64,000 nt of DNA from Acidovorax sp. A1169 (GTDB taxonomy: Bacteria > Pseudomonadota > Gammaproteobacteria > Burkholderiales > Burkholderiaceae_C): the NCBI RefSeq assembly GCF_030704685.1, contig NZ_JAUZDX010000006.1:1-64000 (forward strand), given 5' to 3'. Positions 17,898 through 27,552 of this stretch are shown here, one piece after another. Numbering within the stretch: position 1 is the first letter of the stretch; each line of letters begins with the position of its first letter. Position numbers and translations under genes: made by a program. The notes beneath the pieces are model-generated. The model was not told where the DNA came from. It was given only the letters and a program-made list of their open reading frames with translations, and made no database searches.

Positions 17898-19331
17898 TCA
17901 ACCGTGCTTGATCGCCACGGTCTTGAGCGTGGTGAAGCCGTACAGCGCCTCGAAGCCCTTTTCGCGCCCGTAGCCGCTGGACTTCACGCCGCCGAACGGC
18001 AGCTCCACGCCGCCCCCGGCGCCGTAGTTGTTGATGAACACCTGGCCGCTGTGCACGCGCTTGGCCATGCGGAACTGGCGCGAGCCGTCGCGCGTCCAGA
18101 TGCCGGCCACCAGGCCGAACTGCGTGGCATTGGCCAGCTCCACCGCATGGTCCTCGTCCTGGAAGGCCATGGCCGAGAGCACCGGGCCGAACACTTCTTC
18201 CTGCGCCAGGCGGTGCTGCACCGGCACGTCGCGCAGCAGCGTGGGGGCCTGGTAGAAACCGCCCTCGGGCGATTCGTCCACCACCACGCCCTGGGCCACC
18301 ATGGGGATGCCGGCCACCTGTGCGTCGGACAAAAAATCCCACACGCGCTGTTGCTGGGTCTGGCGGATCAGCGGGCCCACATCGAGGTCCATGGCCGCCG
18401 GGCCCACGCGCAGGGCCTCGAAGGCCTTGCCCAGGCGTTCGAGCAGCGGTTCGTAGATCAGCGAGTCGATCAGCACGCGCGAGCCGGCGCTGCAGGTCTG
18501 GCCCGCGTTCTGCACGATGGCGTTGATCACCACGGGCACGGCGGCATCGAGGTCCGCATCGGCAAAGATGATCTGCGGGCTCTTGCCGCCGAGCTCCAGC
18601 GTCACCGGGCAGTGGCGCTCGGCCGCCACCTGCTGGATCAGCGTGCCGATCTTGGGGCTGCCGGTGAAGCTGATGTGGTCGATGCCCGGGTGGCGCGCCA
18701 GCGCGTCGCCCACCTCGTGGCCATAGCCGGTGACGATGTTCAGCGCGCCAGAGGGGAAGCCCACTTCGGCCGCCAGCTGCGCCACGCGGATCAGCGACAG
18801 GCAGGCGTCCTCGGCCGGCTTGACCACGCAGACGTTGCCGGCGGCCAGGGCACCGCCCACGCTGCGGCCGAAGATCTGCATCGGGTAGTTCCAGGGAATC
18901 ACATGGCCCGTCACGCCATGCGGCTCGCGCCAGGTGAGCACGCTGTAGCCGTCCAGGTAGGGCAGGGTCTCGCCATGCAGCTTGTCGCAAGCACCGGCAT
19001 AGAACTCGAAGTAGCGGGCCAGCGCCAGCGTGTCGGCGCGGGCCTGCTTGGTGGGCTTGCCGCAGTCGCGCTGCTCCAGCGCGGTCAGCTCGTCGGCATG
19101 TTCGAGCACCTTGGCCGACAGGCGCTGCAGCAGGCGGCCCCGGTCGGCGGGTGCCATGCGCTGCCACACGGCGTTGTAGCACTGGCGCGCCGCATGCACC
19201 GCCGCGTCGATGTCGTCGGCGTTGCTGCGCTGGATCTCGTCGAAGGGCTGGCCGTCCGAAGGGTCGATCACGGCAAGCGTGCGGCCCGACGAAGACGGAA
19301 CAGAGGCGTTGGCGATGTAGTTCAGTTGCAT
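17898..19331 (-). CDS. NAD-dependent aldehyde dehydrogenase
   Basis: A 477-residue ALDH of the betaine-aldehyde/long-chain type. Marks are VIPWNYPM, SFTGSPKIG, the catalytic Glu in TLELGGKSPQ, the catalytic Cys in NAGQTCSAGSR and the C-terminal PFGGVKSSGYGREKG. It oxidises an aldehyde to its acid in the cytosol; the substrate is not evident. First gene of a three-gene set with DUF2889 and SDR. A Crp/Fnr-type regulator lies just upstream on the same strand and may control it. Confidence 0.9.
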   Translation of the reverse strand: MQLNYIANASVPSSSGRTLAVIDPSDGQPFDEIQRSNADDIDAAVHAARQCYNAVWQRMAPADRGRLLQRLSAKVLEHADELTALEQRDCGKPTKQARADTLALARYFEFYAGACDKLHGETLPYLDGYSVLTWREPHGVTGHVIPWNYPMQIFGRSVGGALAAGNVCVVKPAEDACLSLIRVAQLAAEVGFPSGALNIVTGYGHEVGDALARHPGIDHISFTGSPKIGTLIQQVAAERHCPVTLELGGKSPQIIFADADLDAAVPVVINAIVQNAGQTCSAGSRVLIDSLIYEPLLERLGKAFEALRVGPAAMDLDVGPLIRQTQQQRVWDFLSDAQVAGIPMVAQGVVVDESPEGGFYQAPTLLRDVPVQHRLAQEEVFGPVLSAMAFQDEDHAVELANATQFGLVAGIWTRDGSRQFRMAKRVHSGQVFINNYGAGGGVELPFGGVKSSGYGREKGFEALYGFTTLKTVAIKHG

Positions 19332-19423
19332 GCCGCCATTTTGCCCGGAAATGCAAAGTGTTCTTAGTATTTTGCTCCCAAATGCACTTGGGTAATAACC
19401 CGCGTGCGCTGGGTGCTATTGAT

Positions 19424-20128
19424 TCAGTAGCAAGTGGCGCGCAGGGCCGCCAGGTCCAGGATCTCCACCTCGCCGCGGTGCACGCGCACCAGGGCGCGGC
19501 CCTCCAGGTCCTTGAGGATCTGGTTCGTGGTCTGGCGCGAGATGGCCAGCATCAGCGACAGCTGCTCCTGAGAGATGCCGATCACCCGGCGCGACTGGCC
19601 CTCCGCCGTCCACTGGCCATAGCCCTCGGCCATCATCACCAGGCGGCGCGCCAGGCGCTGGCCGGCGGGCAGCAATGCCAGCTCTTCCATGGCCACGAAG
19701 GCGGTGCGCAGCTTGTCGGTGAGCAAGAGGGCCAGTGCATGCCAGTGCTGCGGGTGGCCGGTGAGCCAGGCCTGCAGCGGCTCGTGCGGTATCTGCAGCA
19801 GGGTGCTGGCCTCGGCCGCATGGGCATCGTGTGTGCGCGCCGAGTTGTCGAACACCGAGATCTCGCCGAACCAGTGCGGCGGCTCCAGCCGCGTGAGCAG
19901 GGCGGCGCGCGCCTCGTCGGCCCGCCCGCCGGTGCCCGAGATGCTGATCGCGCCGCGCACCACCGCATACAGCCCGCAGGGTGCATCGCCGCGCAGAAAG
20001 AGCACCTCGCCCGGCGCCAGCTGGCGCAGGTGGGCCATGCCCAGCAGCGGCTGGGCGAAGTCGGGCGGCAGGTGGGCGAACCAGCGGCCGGTCTGGAGCA
20101 CGGGAAGGTAGGCGGCGGGGTCGGTCAT
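19424..20128 (-). CDS. Crp/Fnr-family transcriptional regulator
   Basis: A 234-residue protein. Residues ~15-130 form a cyclic-nucleotide-binding-like beta barrel (ELAPGEVLFLRGD-like segment, GLYAVVRGAISISG, HWFGEISVFD), followed by a long dimer helix and the HTH with ISQEQLSLMLAISRQTTNQIL. No N-terminal cysteine cluster is present, so it is not an oxygen-sensing FNR. The usual cAMP phosphate-contact residues are not obvious either, so the ligand is uncertain. Start at ATG 20128. Transcribed toward the aldehyde dehydrogenase gene with a 92-base gap. Confidence 0.85.
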   Translation of the reverse strand: MTDPAAYLPVLQTGRWFAHLPPDFAQPLLGMAHLRQLAPGEVLFLRGDAPCGLYAVVRGAISISGTGGRADEARAALLTRLEPPHWFGEISVFDNSARTHDAHAAEASTLLQIPHEPLQAWLTGHPQHWHALALLLTDKLRTAFVAMEELALLPAGQRLARRLVMMAEGYGQWTAEGQSRRVIGISQEQLSLMLAISRQTTNQILKDLEGRALVRVHRGEVEILDLAALRATCY

Positions 20129-20228
20129 GCGGTCAGGGAAGGCTGGGTTTGTGTCGGCTCCCCGACAGACGGGGGGCGGGCGCCGCACGAGTATGGATGC
20201 TGCTCACAACAACAACCAGGAGACACCC

Positions 20229-20756
20229 ATGAAAACCCTGATCGACCACCTGGCCCAGTACGCCGACTACCACCGCGACCCGCGCAACATCCACACCCAT
20301 TTCGTGGGCGTGCCGATGATCATGTTCGCCGTGGTGATCCTGCTCTCGCGCCCCACCTGGCTGCTGGGCGGGGTGCCTGTGGGGCCGGCGCTGGTGGCGG
20401 CCATCGCGGCCAGCGTCTTCTATTTCCGGCTCGATACGCGCTTCGGCCTGGTGATGGCCGCGCTGCAGGCCGCCATGCTGGCTGGCGGCCAATGGCTGGC
20501 GCTGCAAGGCACCACGCTGTGGCTGGCCACGGGTGTGGGTCTGTTCGCCGTGGGCTGGGTCATCCAGTTCGTGGGCCACTACTACGAGGGCCGTAAGCCC
20601 GCGTTCGTGGACGACCTGGTGGGCCTCATTGTTGGCCCGCTGTTCGTGGTGGCCGAACTGGGCTTTCTGATGGGCCTGCGCAAGGAAGTGCAGCACGCCA
20701 TCGAGCAGCGCAGCGGCCCGGTGCGCCTGCGCACAGGCCCGGCCGCTACTGCCTGA
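20229..20756 (+). CDS. DUF962/Mpo1-like membrane protein
   Basis: A 175-residue protein with four to five hydrophobic segments. The family (PF06127, yeast Mpo1) is recognised by HRDPRNIHTHFVGVPM near the N-terminus and FVGHYYEGRKPAFVDDL in the middle; the conserved histidines are thought to hold Fe2+. Yeast Mpo1 is a dioxygenase that alpha-oxidises 2-hydroxy fatty acids; the bacterial role is unproven. A CAGGAGA site precedes the ATG. A hairpin follows the stop. Confidence 0.85.
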   Translation: MKTLIDHLAQYADYHRDPRNIHTHFVGVPMIMFAVVILLSRPTWLLGGVPVGPALVAAIAASVFYFRLDTRFGLVMAALQAAMLAGGQWLALQGTTLWLATGVGLFAVGWVIQFVGHYYEGRKPAFVDDLVGLIVGPLFVVAELGFLMGLRKEVQHAIEQRSGPVRLRTGPAATA

Positions 20757-20788
20757 GCTTCGGCTTCTCTCCTTTTCATCGTCTTTCG

Positions 20789-20822
20789 GCCCACGGCACC
20801 GCATGGCGGCGCCGTGGGCTTT
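20789..20822 (+). terminator. Terminator-like hairpin after the DUF962 gene
   Basis: Perfect 9-bp stem GCCCACGGC (20789-20797) with GCCGTGGGC (20811-20819), then TTT. The short T-run makes full termination uncertain. Confidence 0.5.
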
Positions 20823-20862
20823 GCCACAGGAGCGCGGCCAGCCCAGGCCGCGTGAGCGCACC

Positions 20863-21738
20863 ATGAGTTTCATTTCCATCCTGCCCACGCTGCTGTTCAT
20901 TGCGCTGGGCCTCGTCATGTTCGGCCTGGGCCTGTCGCTCACCGTGGCGGACTTCAAGCGCCTGCTGCAGTACCCGCGCGCTGTGGTGCTGGCCCTGGTG
21001 CTGCAGGCGCTGGTGCTGCCGGCAGCCTGCTACGGCCTCATCGTGCTGCTGGGCGTGCCGCCGCTGTATGCCGTGGGGTTGATGCTGCTGGCGGCCTCGC
21101 CGGGTGGCGTGTCGGCCAACCTCTTCAGCCACCTGTTCGGCGGCAACGTGGCGATGAACATCTCGCTCACGGCCATCAACACGCTGCTGTCCATCGTGAG
21201 CCTGCCGCTCATCACCAACTGGGCCATCGCCACCTTCGCGAAGACGGGCCAGGTGGTGCCGCTGCAGTTCGGCAAGGTGCTGGAGGTGATCGTGATCGTG
21301 CTCATCCCCGTGGTGGTGGGCATGTGGGTGCACCGGCGCGCGCCGGCCTTCAGCGCGCGCATGGAAAAGCCCATGAAGATCTTCAGCGCCGTGGTGCTCG
21401 CGGCCTTCGCGCTGATCGCCATTGCCAAGGAATGGGCGGCGCTGTCGGCATCGTTCGCCGACATCGGGCCGGCCGTGCTGCTGTTCAATGCCCTGAGCCT
21501 GGGTGCCGGCTACTTCCTGCCACGCGCTGTGGGCATGGACAAGTCCATGGCCACGGCCATCGGCTTCGAGATCGGCATCCACAACTCCACGCTGGCGATC
21601 TTCATCGCGCTGTCGGTGCTCAACAACTTCCAGCTCGCACTGCCGGCGGCCATCTACTCGGTGAGCATGTACATCATGGCGCCGCTGTTCGGTGCGCTGG
21701 TGCTGCGCAGACCGGGGCAGAACGCCAGGGTCTCATAA
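20863..21738 (+). CDS. Bile acid:sodium symporter (BASS)-family transporter
   Basis: A 291-residue inner-membrane protein with about nine to ten hydrophobic helices. Family marks are the N-terminal GLGLSLTVADFKRLL, ASPGGVSANLFSHLFGGN (crossing region that carries the sodium-site residues) and GFEIGIHNSTLAIFIAL. BASS members import organic acids with Na+; which acid is unknown. Start at the ATG at 20863, giving the usual family length. The last six bases overlap the 3' end of the convergent DUF1631 gene. Confidence 0.85.
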   Translation: MSFISILPTLLFIALGLVMFGLGLSLTVADFKRLLQYPRAVVLALVLQALVLPAACYGLIVLLGVPPLYAVGLMLLAASPGGVSANLFSHLFGGNVAMNISLTAINTLLSIVSLPLITNWAIATFAKTGQVVPLQFGKVLEVIVIVLIPVVVGMWVHRRAPAFSARMEKPMKIFSAVVLAAFALIAIAKEWAALSASFADIGPAVLLFNALSLGAGYFLPRAVGMDKSMATAIGFEIGIHNSTLAIFIALSVLNNFQLALPAAIYSVSMYIMAPLFGALVLRRPGQNARVS

Positions 21739-24030
21739 CCTGCTTTCCACGCTGTTGCGCATGGCGGCCTGCGCAACAGCGTCCAGGGCGACATCCACCA
21801 CGGGCTGTTGGCTGAGCACCTGCAGGCTGCCTTGCTGGAAGCACCGGTCGAGCAGCCGCAGGGTCATCGACTGGGTGCGCCCGGACGCATTGGTGAAGAG
21901 GAAGAAGGTGCCCTGCGAGCCGACCCAGGACAGCTGGGTGCGCTCCCACTGGCCTGCCACCAGCAGGTTCACCCAGCTGCCGACGGCCAGTGCAGGTCGG
22001 GTGGGTCCATCCACCGGGGTGGGCTCGGGCGGGGGCTCCAGGATCCCGGGCTGGGAAGGCTGCAAGTCGTCCATGAAGCCGGAATCCTGGGCTTCCGATG
22101 GCGCAAGCCACGGCTCCTCGTCCTCTTGCGTGAGCAGGGTTGGCGCCGGCTGCCCTGCAGGCTTCGGCCCGCCCTGGAAGGCCTGCTGGTGCAATTGCAT
22201 CAACTGCTCGAAGACGGCTTCGGTCCTGTCGGCGGGGTAGTCGATCAATGCGAGGCCCTCGCGCAGGCGAGGCAGCAGTTGGGGGATCAGGCGCGCGAGC
22301 TCACCGGTGTTCGTGCGGGTCAGTTCGGGCTGCGCGCTCCAGACCAAGGCGCCCACCAGCTCCTGGTAGCGGCCCGGGTCGGCGCTGCCGGTCCTGTCGG
22401 TCAGGCGCGCCTGGGCCAGGACCTGGGCCCAGGGGCCGAGCAGGAAGTGGGCAATCTCGCCGGGAATGTTGTCGATCTGCGGCAGCAACCGGATCTCGCC
22501 GGACAACCTGGCCGCCAGTATGTGGCGCTGCTCCGCGTGCTCCAGCGCCTCGATGGCGCGCAGGCGCTCCTGTTCGCGCACCTGCTCGCCGTCTGCCCAT
22601 TGCGCGTGCAACTGCTGGCGGACCTGCTCGAAGTCGTCGGCCCCTTCGATGGTGGCCGTGGCCAGCGGGCCGGCAATGTCCATGAGGGAGCGCATGAATC
22701 GCTTGAAGCCGGGTGCCTCGGCCCCGTTGAAAGCCATGCTGTGGTCGGTGATGTCCTGCAGCAGGCGGCGCGCGGGGTGCTCCTTGTTGCTGAAGAACCG
22801 GGGGTCGGCCAACGCCAGCTGCATCAGGGCGGGCTCCAGGGCGCGCACGAACTGCTGCACAGGCCACAGCAGCCGGCTGTCGCGCGCGATGTTGTCCACC
22901 ATCAGCGCGACCACCTCCATGCCCAGGGCGTCTCCCAGCCCCGCGGCGCGCCTCTGCCCTGGGCCGTCGCCGGGCTGAGCGCGCTGGCTGCCCAGGCGCT
23001 CCATCATCTGGCCGACCTGGTTCATTTCCTGCAGCGCCTCGAAGGCGGCGGGCACGGTCATGGCGAAATCCGTTGCGGGCGGGTCGATCTGCGGAAGCTG
23101 CACCGGGTTGTCGAACTCGCGTGCAAAACGTTCGGCGAAGGGCTCATCGTCCGGCGTGGCCGCCGGGGCCTGCGCCGGCGCGGGCTGCTCGCTGAACTCG
23201 CCGAGCAGCAGGCGGCGCAGCCGGTCGAGCGTGAGCAGCGGGTCGGCGCCGCCGGCCGGTACCGGCATGTCCGTTTCTGCCCCGAACCCGGGGGATGCTC
23301 CGCCGCCGCCCGGCGCGACGTATACATACTGGTACTGGCCGTCGGTCTGGCGCATGGCGTAGCCCACGGGCTGCACGCCGCCTTGCTTGAGCAGCTCGAT
23401 CTGTGCCAGGTAGAGCCCCTTGAGTTCGGTGCCCAGCGCCTTGGCCATGTGCGCCATCCAATCGTTTCGCACCTGCGCGGTGGCCTGCATCTGCGACACC
23501 ACGGCCTGCAGTGCCTGCAGGAAGACTTCGGGGCGCAGGGGGTTGTGCTCGGGCTGCACCCTCGGCAGTCCCTGTGCTGCGCACACCAGGGCGTCGAGGT
23601 CGGCCAGCGGCCCCTCCACGGCAGAAGCCAGGACCTGCCTGGCGCGGGCGCGCTCGACGCTTTCGGTGATCTGCGACTCGTCCATCAGTTCGAGCTCGTC
23701 GAAATGGATGGTGAACAGGGAGCGCGAGGGTTTTTCCTCCCCCGGCGCCGCAGTCTGCTGTTCGAGTGCCTTGCGCAGCGCGCCAGGGTAGCGCTCGCCC
23801 ATCACCGAGGTGAGCCGCATCAACTGCTGCTGCGCTTCGCGCATGCCTTGGTGCTCGCCCGGCGTACGGGCCTGGTCCTGGCGCAGTTGCAAAGACATGC
23901 GCGTCGCCTCGGCAACGCGCTCCATCAGGTGCCTGGAATCCGCCAGCACGCCATCGACGATGCGCTGGTAGTGCGGGGCGTTGCCGCCGAGAGGGGCAGG
24001 GTCAGGCAGTGCGGAGTGTGTCAAGGCCAT
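21733..24030 (-). CDS. DUF1631 family protein
   Basis: A 765-residue protein of the DUF1631 family, long annotated by mistake as thymidine phosphorylase. It is mostly predicted alpha-helical and soluble: many Gln/Arg/Leu-rich helices, an SLFTIHFDELELMDESQITE segment near residue 120, and a C-terminal beta-rich part (VGSWVNLLV, LSWVGSQGTFFLFTNASGR) resembling a PilZ-like small barrel. The function is unknown; the C-terminal barrel suggests c-di-GMP or protein binding, but PilZ Arg residues are not clear. Start at the ATG at 24030; an upstream in-frame ATG is less likely. Confidence 0.8.
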   Translation of the reverse strand: MALTHSALPDPAPLGGNAPHYQRIVDGVLADSRHLMERVAEATRMSLQLRQDQARTPGEHQGMREAQQQLMRLTSVMGERYPGALRKALEQQTAAPGEEKPSRSLFTIHFDELELMDESQITESVERARARQVLASAVEGPLADLDALVCAAQGLPRVQPEHNPLRPEVFLQALQAVVSQMQATAQVRNDWMAHMAKALGTELKGLYLAQIELLKQGGVQPVGYAMRQTDGQYQYVYVAPGGGGASPGFGAETDMPVPAGGADPLLTLDRLRRLLLGEFSEQPAPAQAPAATPDDEPFAERFAREFDNPVQLPQIDPPATDFAMTVPAAFEALQEMNQVGQMMERLGSQRAQPGDGPGQRRAAGLGDALGMEVVALMVDNIARDSRLLWPVQQFVRALEPALMQLALADPRFFSNKEHPARRLLQDITDHSMAFNGAEAPGFKRFMRSLMDIAGPLATATIEGADDFEQVRQQLHAQWADGEQVREQERLRAIEALEHAEQRHILAARLSGEIRLLPQIDNIPGEIAHFLLGPWAQVLAQARLTDRTGSADPGRYQELVGALVWSAQPELTRTNTGELARLIPQLLPRLREGLALIDYPADRTEAVFEQLMQLHQQAFQGGPKPAGQPAPTLLTQEDEEPWLAPSEAQDSGFMDDLQPSQPGILEPPPEPTPVDGPTRPALAVGSWVNLLVAGQWERTQLSWVGSQGTFFLFTNASGRTQSMTLRLLDRCFQQGSLQVLSQQPVVDVALDAVAQAAMRNSVESRL

Positions 24031-24129
24031 CTTCTCTGGTAATACCGGAATGCCTGTGATGGTACGCGGGCTTGCTGCCCAGGTGCCCAAGAATCTGTTC
24101 AAGCGGACCTTGAACAGGTTCTAGGTTCC

Positions 24130-25302
24130 TCAGCCCGGTTGGCCCGGCCCTGGCCGGGCCCAGGCCAGCAGCGCCGCGGTGCATGCAGCGCACAGCGCCA
24201 CCAGCGCACACAGCTGGGGCAAGGCCGCCGCGAGGGGCGCGCCCAGCTGGTTGAGCCGCAGCGAGGCCTGCACGCCCGAGGTGCTGGGCAGCAGCCAGCG
24301 CAGCCACTGCAGCGGCTCGGGCAGGGCCTCCACGGGCCAGGAGAAGCCGGCGACGAAGGCCATGGGCAAGGTGGTGAACAGCAGCACCTGCAGTGCGCGC
24401 TCGCGGTTGCCCACCCACAGGCCGATCAGTGCGCCCAGGGCCGCGATGGCGGGCACGTAGCAGGCCAGCAGCGCCAGCGCACCGAGCGGGTTGCCGCCGC
24501 GCGGGTAGTCGTGCAGCAGAAAGATCCAGCCGAAGTAGAACAGACCGCTGACCCAGCCCAGCGTGCACAGCGCCAGCAGCCGGCCCAGCCAGGTGCGGGC
24601 CCGTGCCCGGTGCTGGCCGGACTCGACCCAGGTGCCGGTGAGCATGGCCGCGCCCATGAGCAGCGTCTGCTGCAGGATCAGTAGCGCCACGGCGGGTACG
24701 ACGAAGCTGCCGTAGCCTTCGGTGGGGTTGAACAGCGCCACCATCTGCAGCTGCACCGGGTTGCGGCTGGCCGCTGCCTGCTGCGCGCTCTGGCCCGCAG
24801 CCTGCAGCTTGCGGATCTCGATGCCGGCGGACACGGTGCCCACGGCCTCGGCAAAGCCGTACTGCACGGCCTTGTTGAGCAGCGCATAGGCGCCGTTCCC
24901 TTCGACGCGGACCAGGGCCTCCTCGCCGCGCGCCACGCTGCGCTTGAGGTTCGCGGGGATCAGCGCATAGCCTTCCACCTCGCCGCGCCACAGCGCTTCC
25001 TGCGCCTCGCGCTCGCTGGCGGTCACCAGGCGCACCTCGATGCGCGGGTCGGCTTCGGCAAAGCGCGTGATCTGGCGCGACAGGCTGCTGCGGTCCATGT
25101 CCACCACGGCCACGGGCACGCGCGTGAGCACCTCATCGGCATAGAACCAGGGGTAGAAGAAGCCGTAGAGCACCGGCGCCGCCACGAGCAGCAGCAGCAC
25201 GCCCTTGTCGCGGCCAATGGTGGCCAGGGCCTGGAGCCAGGCGCTCCAGAGACTGCCGGGTTCATCGTTGGGTGGGGTCATTGCGTGGGTGGTTTGTTCC
25301 AT
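24130..25302 (-). CDS. ABC-2 type permease, YhhJ/YbhR-like (second of a pair)
   Basis: A 390-residue membrane protein with the ABC-2 export layout: one N-terminal helix (GVLLLLVAAPVLYGFFYP), a large periplasmic domain (residues ~45-200) and about five helices at the end. It contains VAVVDMDRSSLSRQITRFAEA, typical of this YhgE/YhhJ group. Its ATG overlaps the stop of the preceding permease by one base, so the two are translated together and likely form a heterodimer. It belongs to an export operon with HlyD- and TolC-like partners but no ATPase gene. Confidence 0.85.
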   Translation of the reverse strand: MEQTTHAMTPPNDEPGSLWSAWLQALATIGRDKGVLLLLVAAPVLYGFFYPWFYADEVLTRVPVAVVDMDRSSLSRQITRFAEADPRIEVRLVTASEREAQEALWRGEVEGYALIPANLKRSVARGEEALVRVEGNGAYALLNKAVQYGFAEAVGTVSAGIEIRKLQAAGQSAQQAAASRNPVQLQMVALFNPTEGYGSFVVPAVALLILQQTLLMGAAMLTGTWVESGQHRARARTWLGRLLALCTLGWVSGLFYFGWIFLLHDYPRGGNPLGALALLACYVPAIAALGALIGLWVGNRERALQVLLFTTLPMAFVAGFSWPVEALPEPLQWLRWLLPSTSGVQASLRLNQLGAPLAAALPQLCALVALCAACTAALLAWARPGPGQPG

Positions 25303-26477
25303 CACCTTCCTCCCCAGCTCTCGGGCCTGCGCCGTGCCAGCTGCAGGGCCAGCGTGCACGCCAGCAGCAGCACGGCAGTGGCCGCCATCAGCGCGACCAC
25401 GGTGGAAATACTGGTGCGCAGCGGTGCGCCAATCTGCAACTGCTCGATCTGCAGGCGGATGTAGTGGGTGTAGGGCATGGCCTCGGCCCAGGCGCGCGCG
25501 CTGGCCGGCATGCCCGCCAGCGGAAAGGCCACGCCGCTGAACGCAAACGCCGGTGCCGCGAAGAAGCCGGCGCCCGACAGCGCCGTGCGCAGCGAGCGCG
25601 TGGCGCCCGCCAGCGCCGCACCGGCGGCCAGCGACACGGCCATCAACAGCGCCAGCCCGGCAGCCACCCAGGCCAGGTTGCCCGGCGGGTGCCAGCCGCG
25701 CCCCCAGGTGATGCCCGTCAGCGCCATAAGTGCCACCAGCGTCAGCGAGGCCCAGGGCAGGGCGAGCTTGCCCACCAGGGCCGCACCCGTGCGCAGCACA
25801 CCACCGCCCGCACCCAGCCATTCGCCCAGCGTGCGGTCGCGCAGTTCGCGCCCCACAGCCCAGGCGCCGGCCGTCATGGCCAGGATGTGCAGCAGCGCGG
25901 GGATCAGCGCCGCGCCCAGAAACTGCTCGTAGTTGGTGGACACGTTGAACAGCGCCACGAGTTGCGTGTGGATGGGCTCCATGCTCACGCGCACGGCCTG
26001 GGCCGGCTCGCCGCGCTGGTTGCGCGCGGCCATCTCGATGCCGGCCGACAGCGTGCCCACCACGGCGCGCACGTCGCGTTGCAGCACGCCCGAATGCGTG
26101 CCCAGCTGCGCGTTGTGCAGCAGCGTGACCTGGGCCGTGCGGCCCTCCTTCACGGTGCGCGCGAAGTCGCGCGGGAGGGTGACCACGGCATACACCTCCA
26201 CGCTGCGCAGGGCGCGTTCGGCCTCGGCCGTGTTGGCGTAGTGCTGCACCACCTGCAGGCCGGGCGTCGCGTCCAGCATGCGCACCACCTGGCGTGACAG
26301 GGCCGAGTGGTCGTCGTCCAGCACGCCCACGGGCAGGTGCCGCGGCAGGCCTGCCGAGAAGATCCAGCCCATGAGCAGCACGGCGAGCAGCGGCACCCAG
26401 GTGACCATGGCCAGGTCCCAGGGGCTGGCAGAGAGGCGCCGCGCCTCGCGGCGAAAGCTGTGGACCAGGGCGCTCAT
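25302..26477 (-). CDS. ABC-2 type permease, YhhJ/YbhS-like (first of a pair)
   Basis: A 391-residue membrane protein with the same layout as its neighbour: helix 1 (MVTWVPLLAVLLMGWIFSAG), a periplasmic domain with VGVLDDDHSALSRQVVRMLDA, then five C-terminal helices including VGRELRDRTLGEWLGAG. It is related to the next gene, evidently by old duplication. Likely part of a tripartite exporter of hydrophobic compounds. Confidence 0.85.
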   Translation of the reverse strand: MSALVHSFRREARRLSASPWDLAMVTWVPLLAVLLMGWIFSAGLPRHLPVGVLDDDHSALSRQVVRMLDATPGLQVVQHYANTAEAERALRSVEVYAVVTLPRDFARTVKEGRTAQVTLLHNAQLGTHSGVLQRDVRAVVGTLSAGIEMAARNQRGEPAQAVRVSMEPIHTQLVALFNVSTNYEQFLGAALIPALLHILAMTAGAWAVGRELRDRTLGEWLGAGGGVLRTGAALVGKLALPWASLTLVALMALTGITWGRGWHPPGNLAWVAAGLALLMAVSLAAGAALAGATRSLRTALSGAGFFAAPAFAFSGVAFPLAGMPASARAWAEAMPYTHYIRLQIEQLQIGAPLRTSISTVVALMAATAVLLLACTLALQLARRRPESWGGR

Positions 26478-26523
26478 GGTGGGGTGGCGGTCAGGGTGCG
26501 GTGGTGGGGCGTTGCGTGCCGGC

Positions 26524-27552
26524 TCATTGCACCAGCACCGTCATGCCGGGGCGGGCGCCTTCGATGGGGGTGGCCGGGCGGGCGCGTACTTCGAAGGTGC
26601 GCACGTCAAAGCCCTGGCCGGCGCGCGTGGCGCGCCAGGTGGCGAAGTCGGGCAGGGCGGCCGTGTGGTAGACCTTGAAGCGCACGGGCTTGCCAGCGCT
26701 GCCGATGGCGGGCAGCGTGGCCTCGAACTCCTGGCCGATGGCAAAGCGCTGCAGGCGGTCTTCGCGCACATTCAGCACCACCCATTGGTCGGCCAGGTCC
26801 ACCACCGTGACCACGGCCACGCCTTGGGGCGACAGCTCGCCGCTGCGTGCCAGCACCTTGGCCACCTCGCCGGCCACGGGGCTCTTGAGCTCCGTCTCGG
26901 CCTGGGCGGCCCTGACCTCGGCGACCACACCAGCCACCTGGCGCGCCTGGGCGCTGGCGGCGGACCGGTCCTCGGGCCGGGCACCGGCACGGGCCAGTTC
27001 GTACTGGGCCTTGGCGGCCAGGGCCTGGTCGCGCGCGGCCTTGTGGTTGGCCTCGGCCTCGTCGCGCTTTTGTGCGGCCACCAAGCCTTCGCGGGCCAGG
27101 CCGTCCACCCGGCGGTAGGAGGATTCGGCCAGGTCGGCCGCCGTCACGGCGCGCTGCCAGGCCAGGCGGGCCATCTCCACCTCCTGCGGGCGGGCGCCGT
27201 GCGCGGCCTTGTCGGCCACGGCCTGGGCCGCTTCCTGCGCGGCGGTGGCTTGCGCCAGCTTGGCCTGCACCTCAGGGCTGTCCATGCGGATCAGCGGGGC
27301 GCCCACGGCGATCTGGTCGCCTTCCTTGACCAGTATCTGCGCGATGCGCGCCGTGACCTTGGGCGCGATGTCGGCCTCGCGGGCTTCCATCTGTCCCTGG
27401 AACACCTCGGGGGCCGGTTGCGAAGCCTTCCACAGCCCGAAGCCGACGAAGCCACCCACGGCCACCAGGGCCACGGCGCCCAGCACCGCAGCCTTCCGGC
27501 TGCCCTTGCCGCTGCGGTTGGCGTTGTTATTGTTGCTGTCGCTCATGTTCAT
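26524..27552 (-). CDS. HlyD/YbhG-type membrane fusion protein
   Basis: A 342-residue periplasmic adaptor anchored by one N-terminal helix (AAVLGAVALVAVGGFVGFGLW). It then has a first half-lipoyl segment (APKVTARIAQILVKEGDQI), a long Ala/Gln-rich coiled-coil hairpin (residues ~95-200) and a second lipoyl/beta-barrel part (LKSPVAGEVAKVLARSGELS). It joins the inner-membrane permeases to the TolC-like channel. Its ATG overlaps the channel gene stop by four bases. A Met two codons in is an alternative start. Confidence 0.88.
   Translation of the reverse strand: MNMSDSNNNNANRSGKGSRKAAVLGAVALVAVGGFVGFGLWKASQPAPEVFQGQMEAREADIAPKVTARIAQILVKEGDQIAVGAPLIRMDSPEVQAKLAQATAAQEAAQAVADKAAHGARPQEVEMARLAWQRAVTAADLAESSYRRVDGLAREGLVAAQKRDEAEANHKAARDQALAAKAQYELARAGARPEDRSAASAQARQVAGVVAEVRAAQAETELKSPVAGEVAKVLARSGELSPQGVAVVTVVDLADQWVVLNVREDRLQRFAIGQEFEATLPAIGSAGKPVRFKVYHTAALPDFATWRATRAGQGFDVRTFEVRARPATPIEGARPGMTVLVQ

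Noticed and set aside
17190..19367. A 725-codon plus-strand frame over the aldehyde dehydrogenase
   Set aside because: Same reason; antisense to a canonical ALDH.
21808..24042. A 744-codon plus-strand frame opposite the DUF1631 gene
   Set aside because: The minus-strand DUF1631 protein is conserved; the opposite frame is not protein-like.
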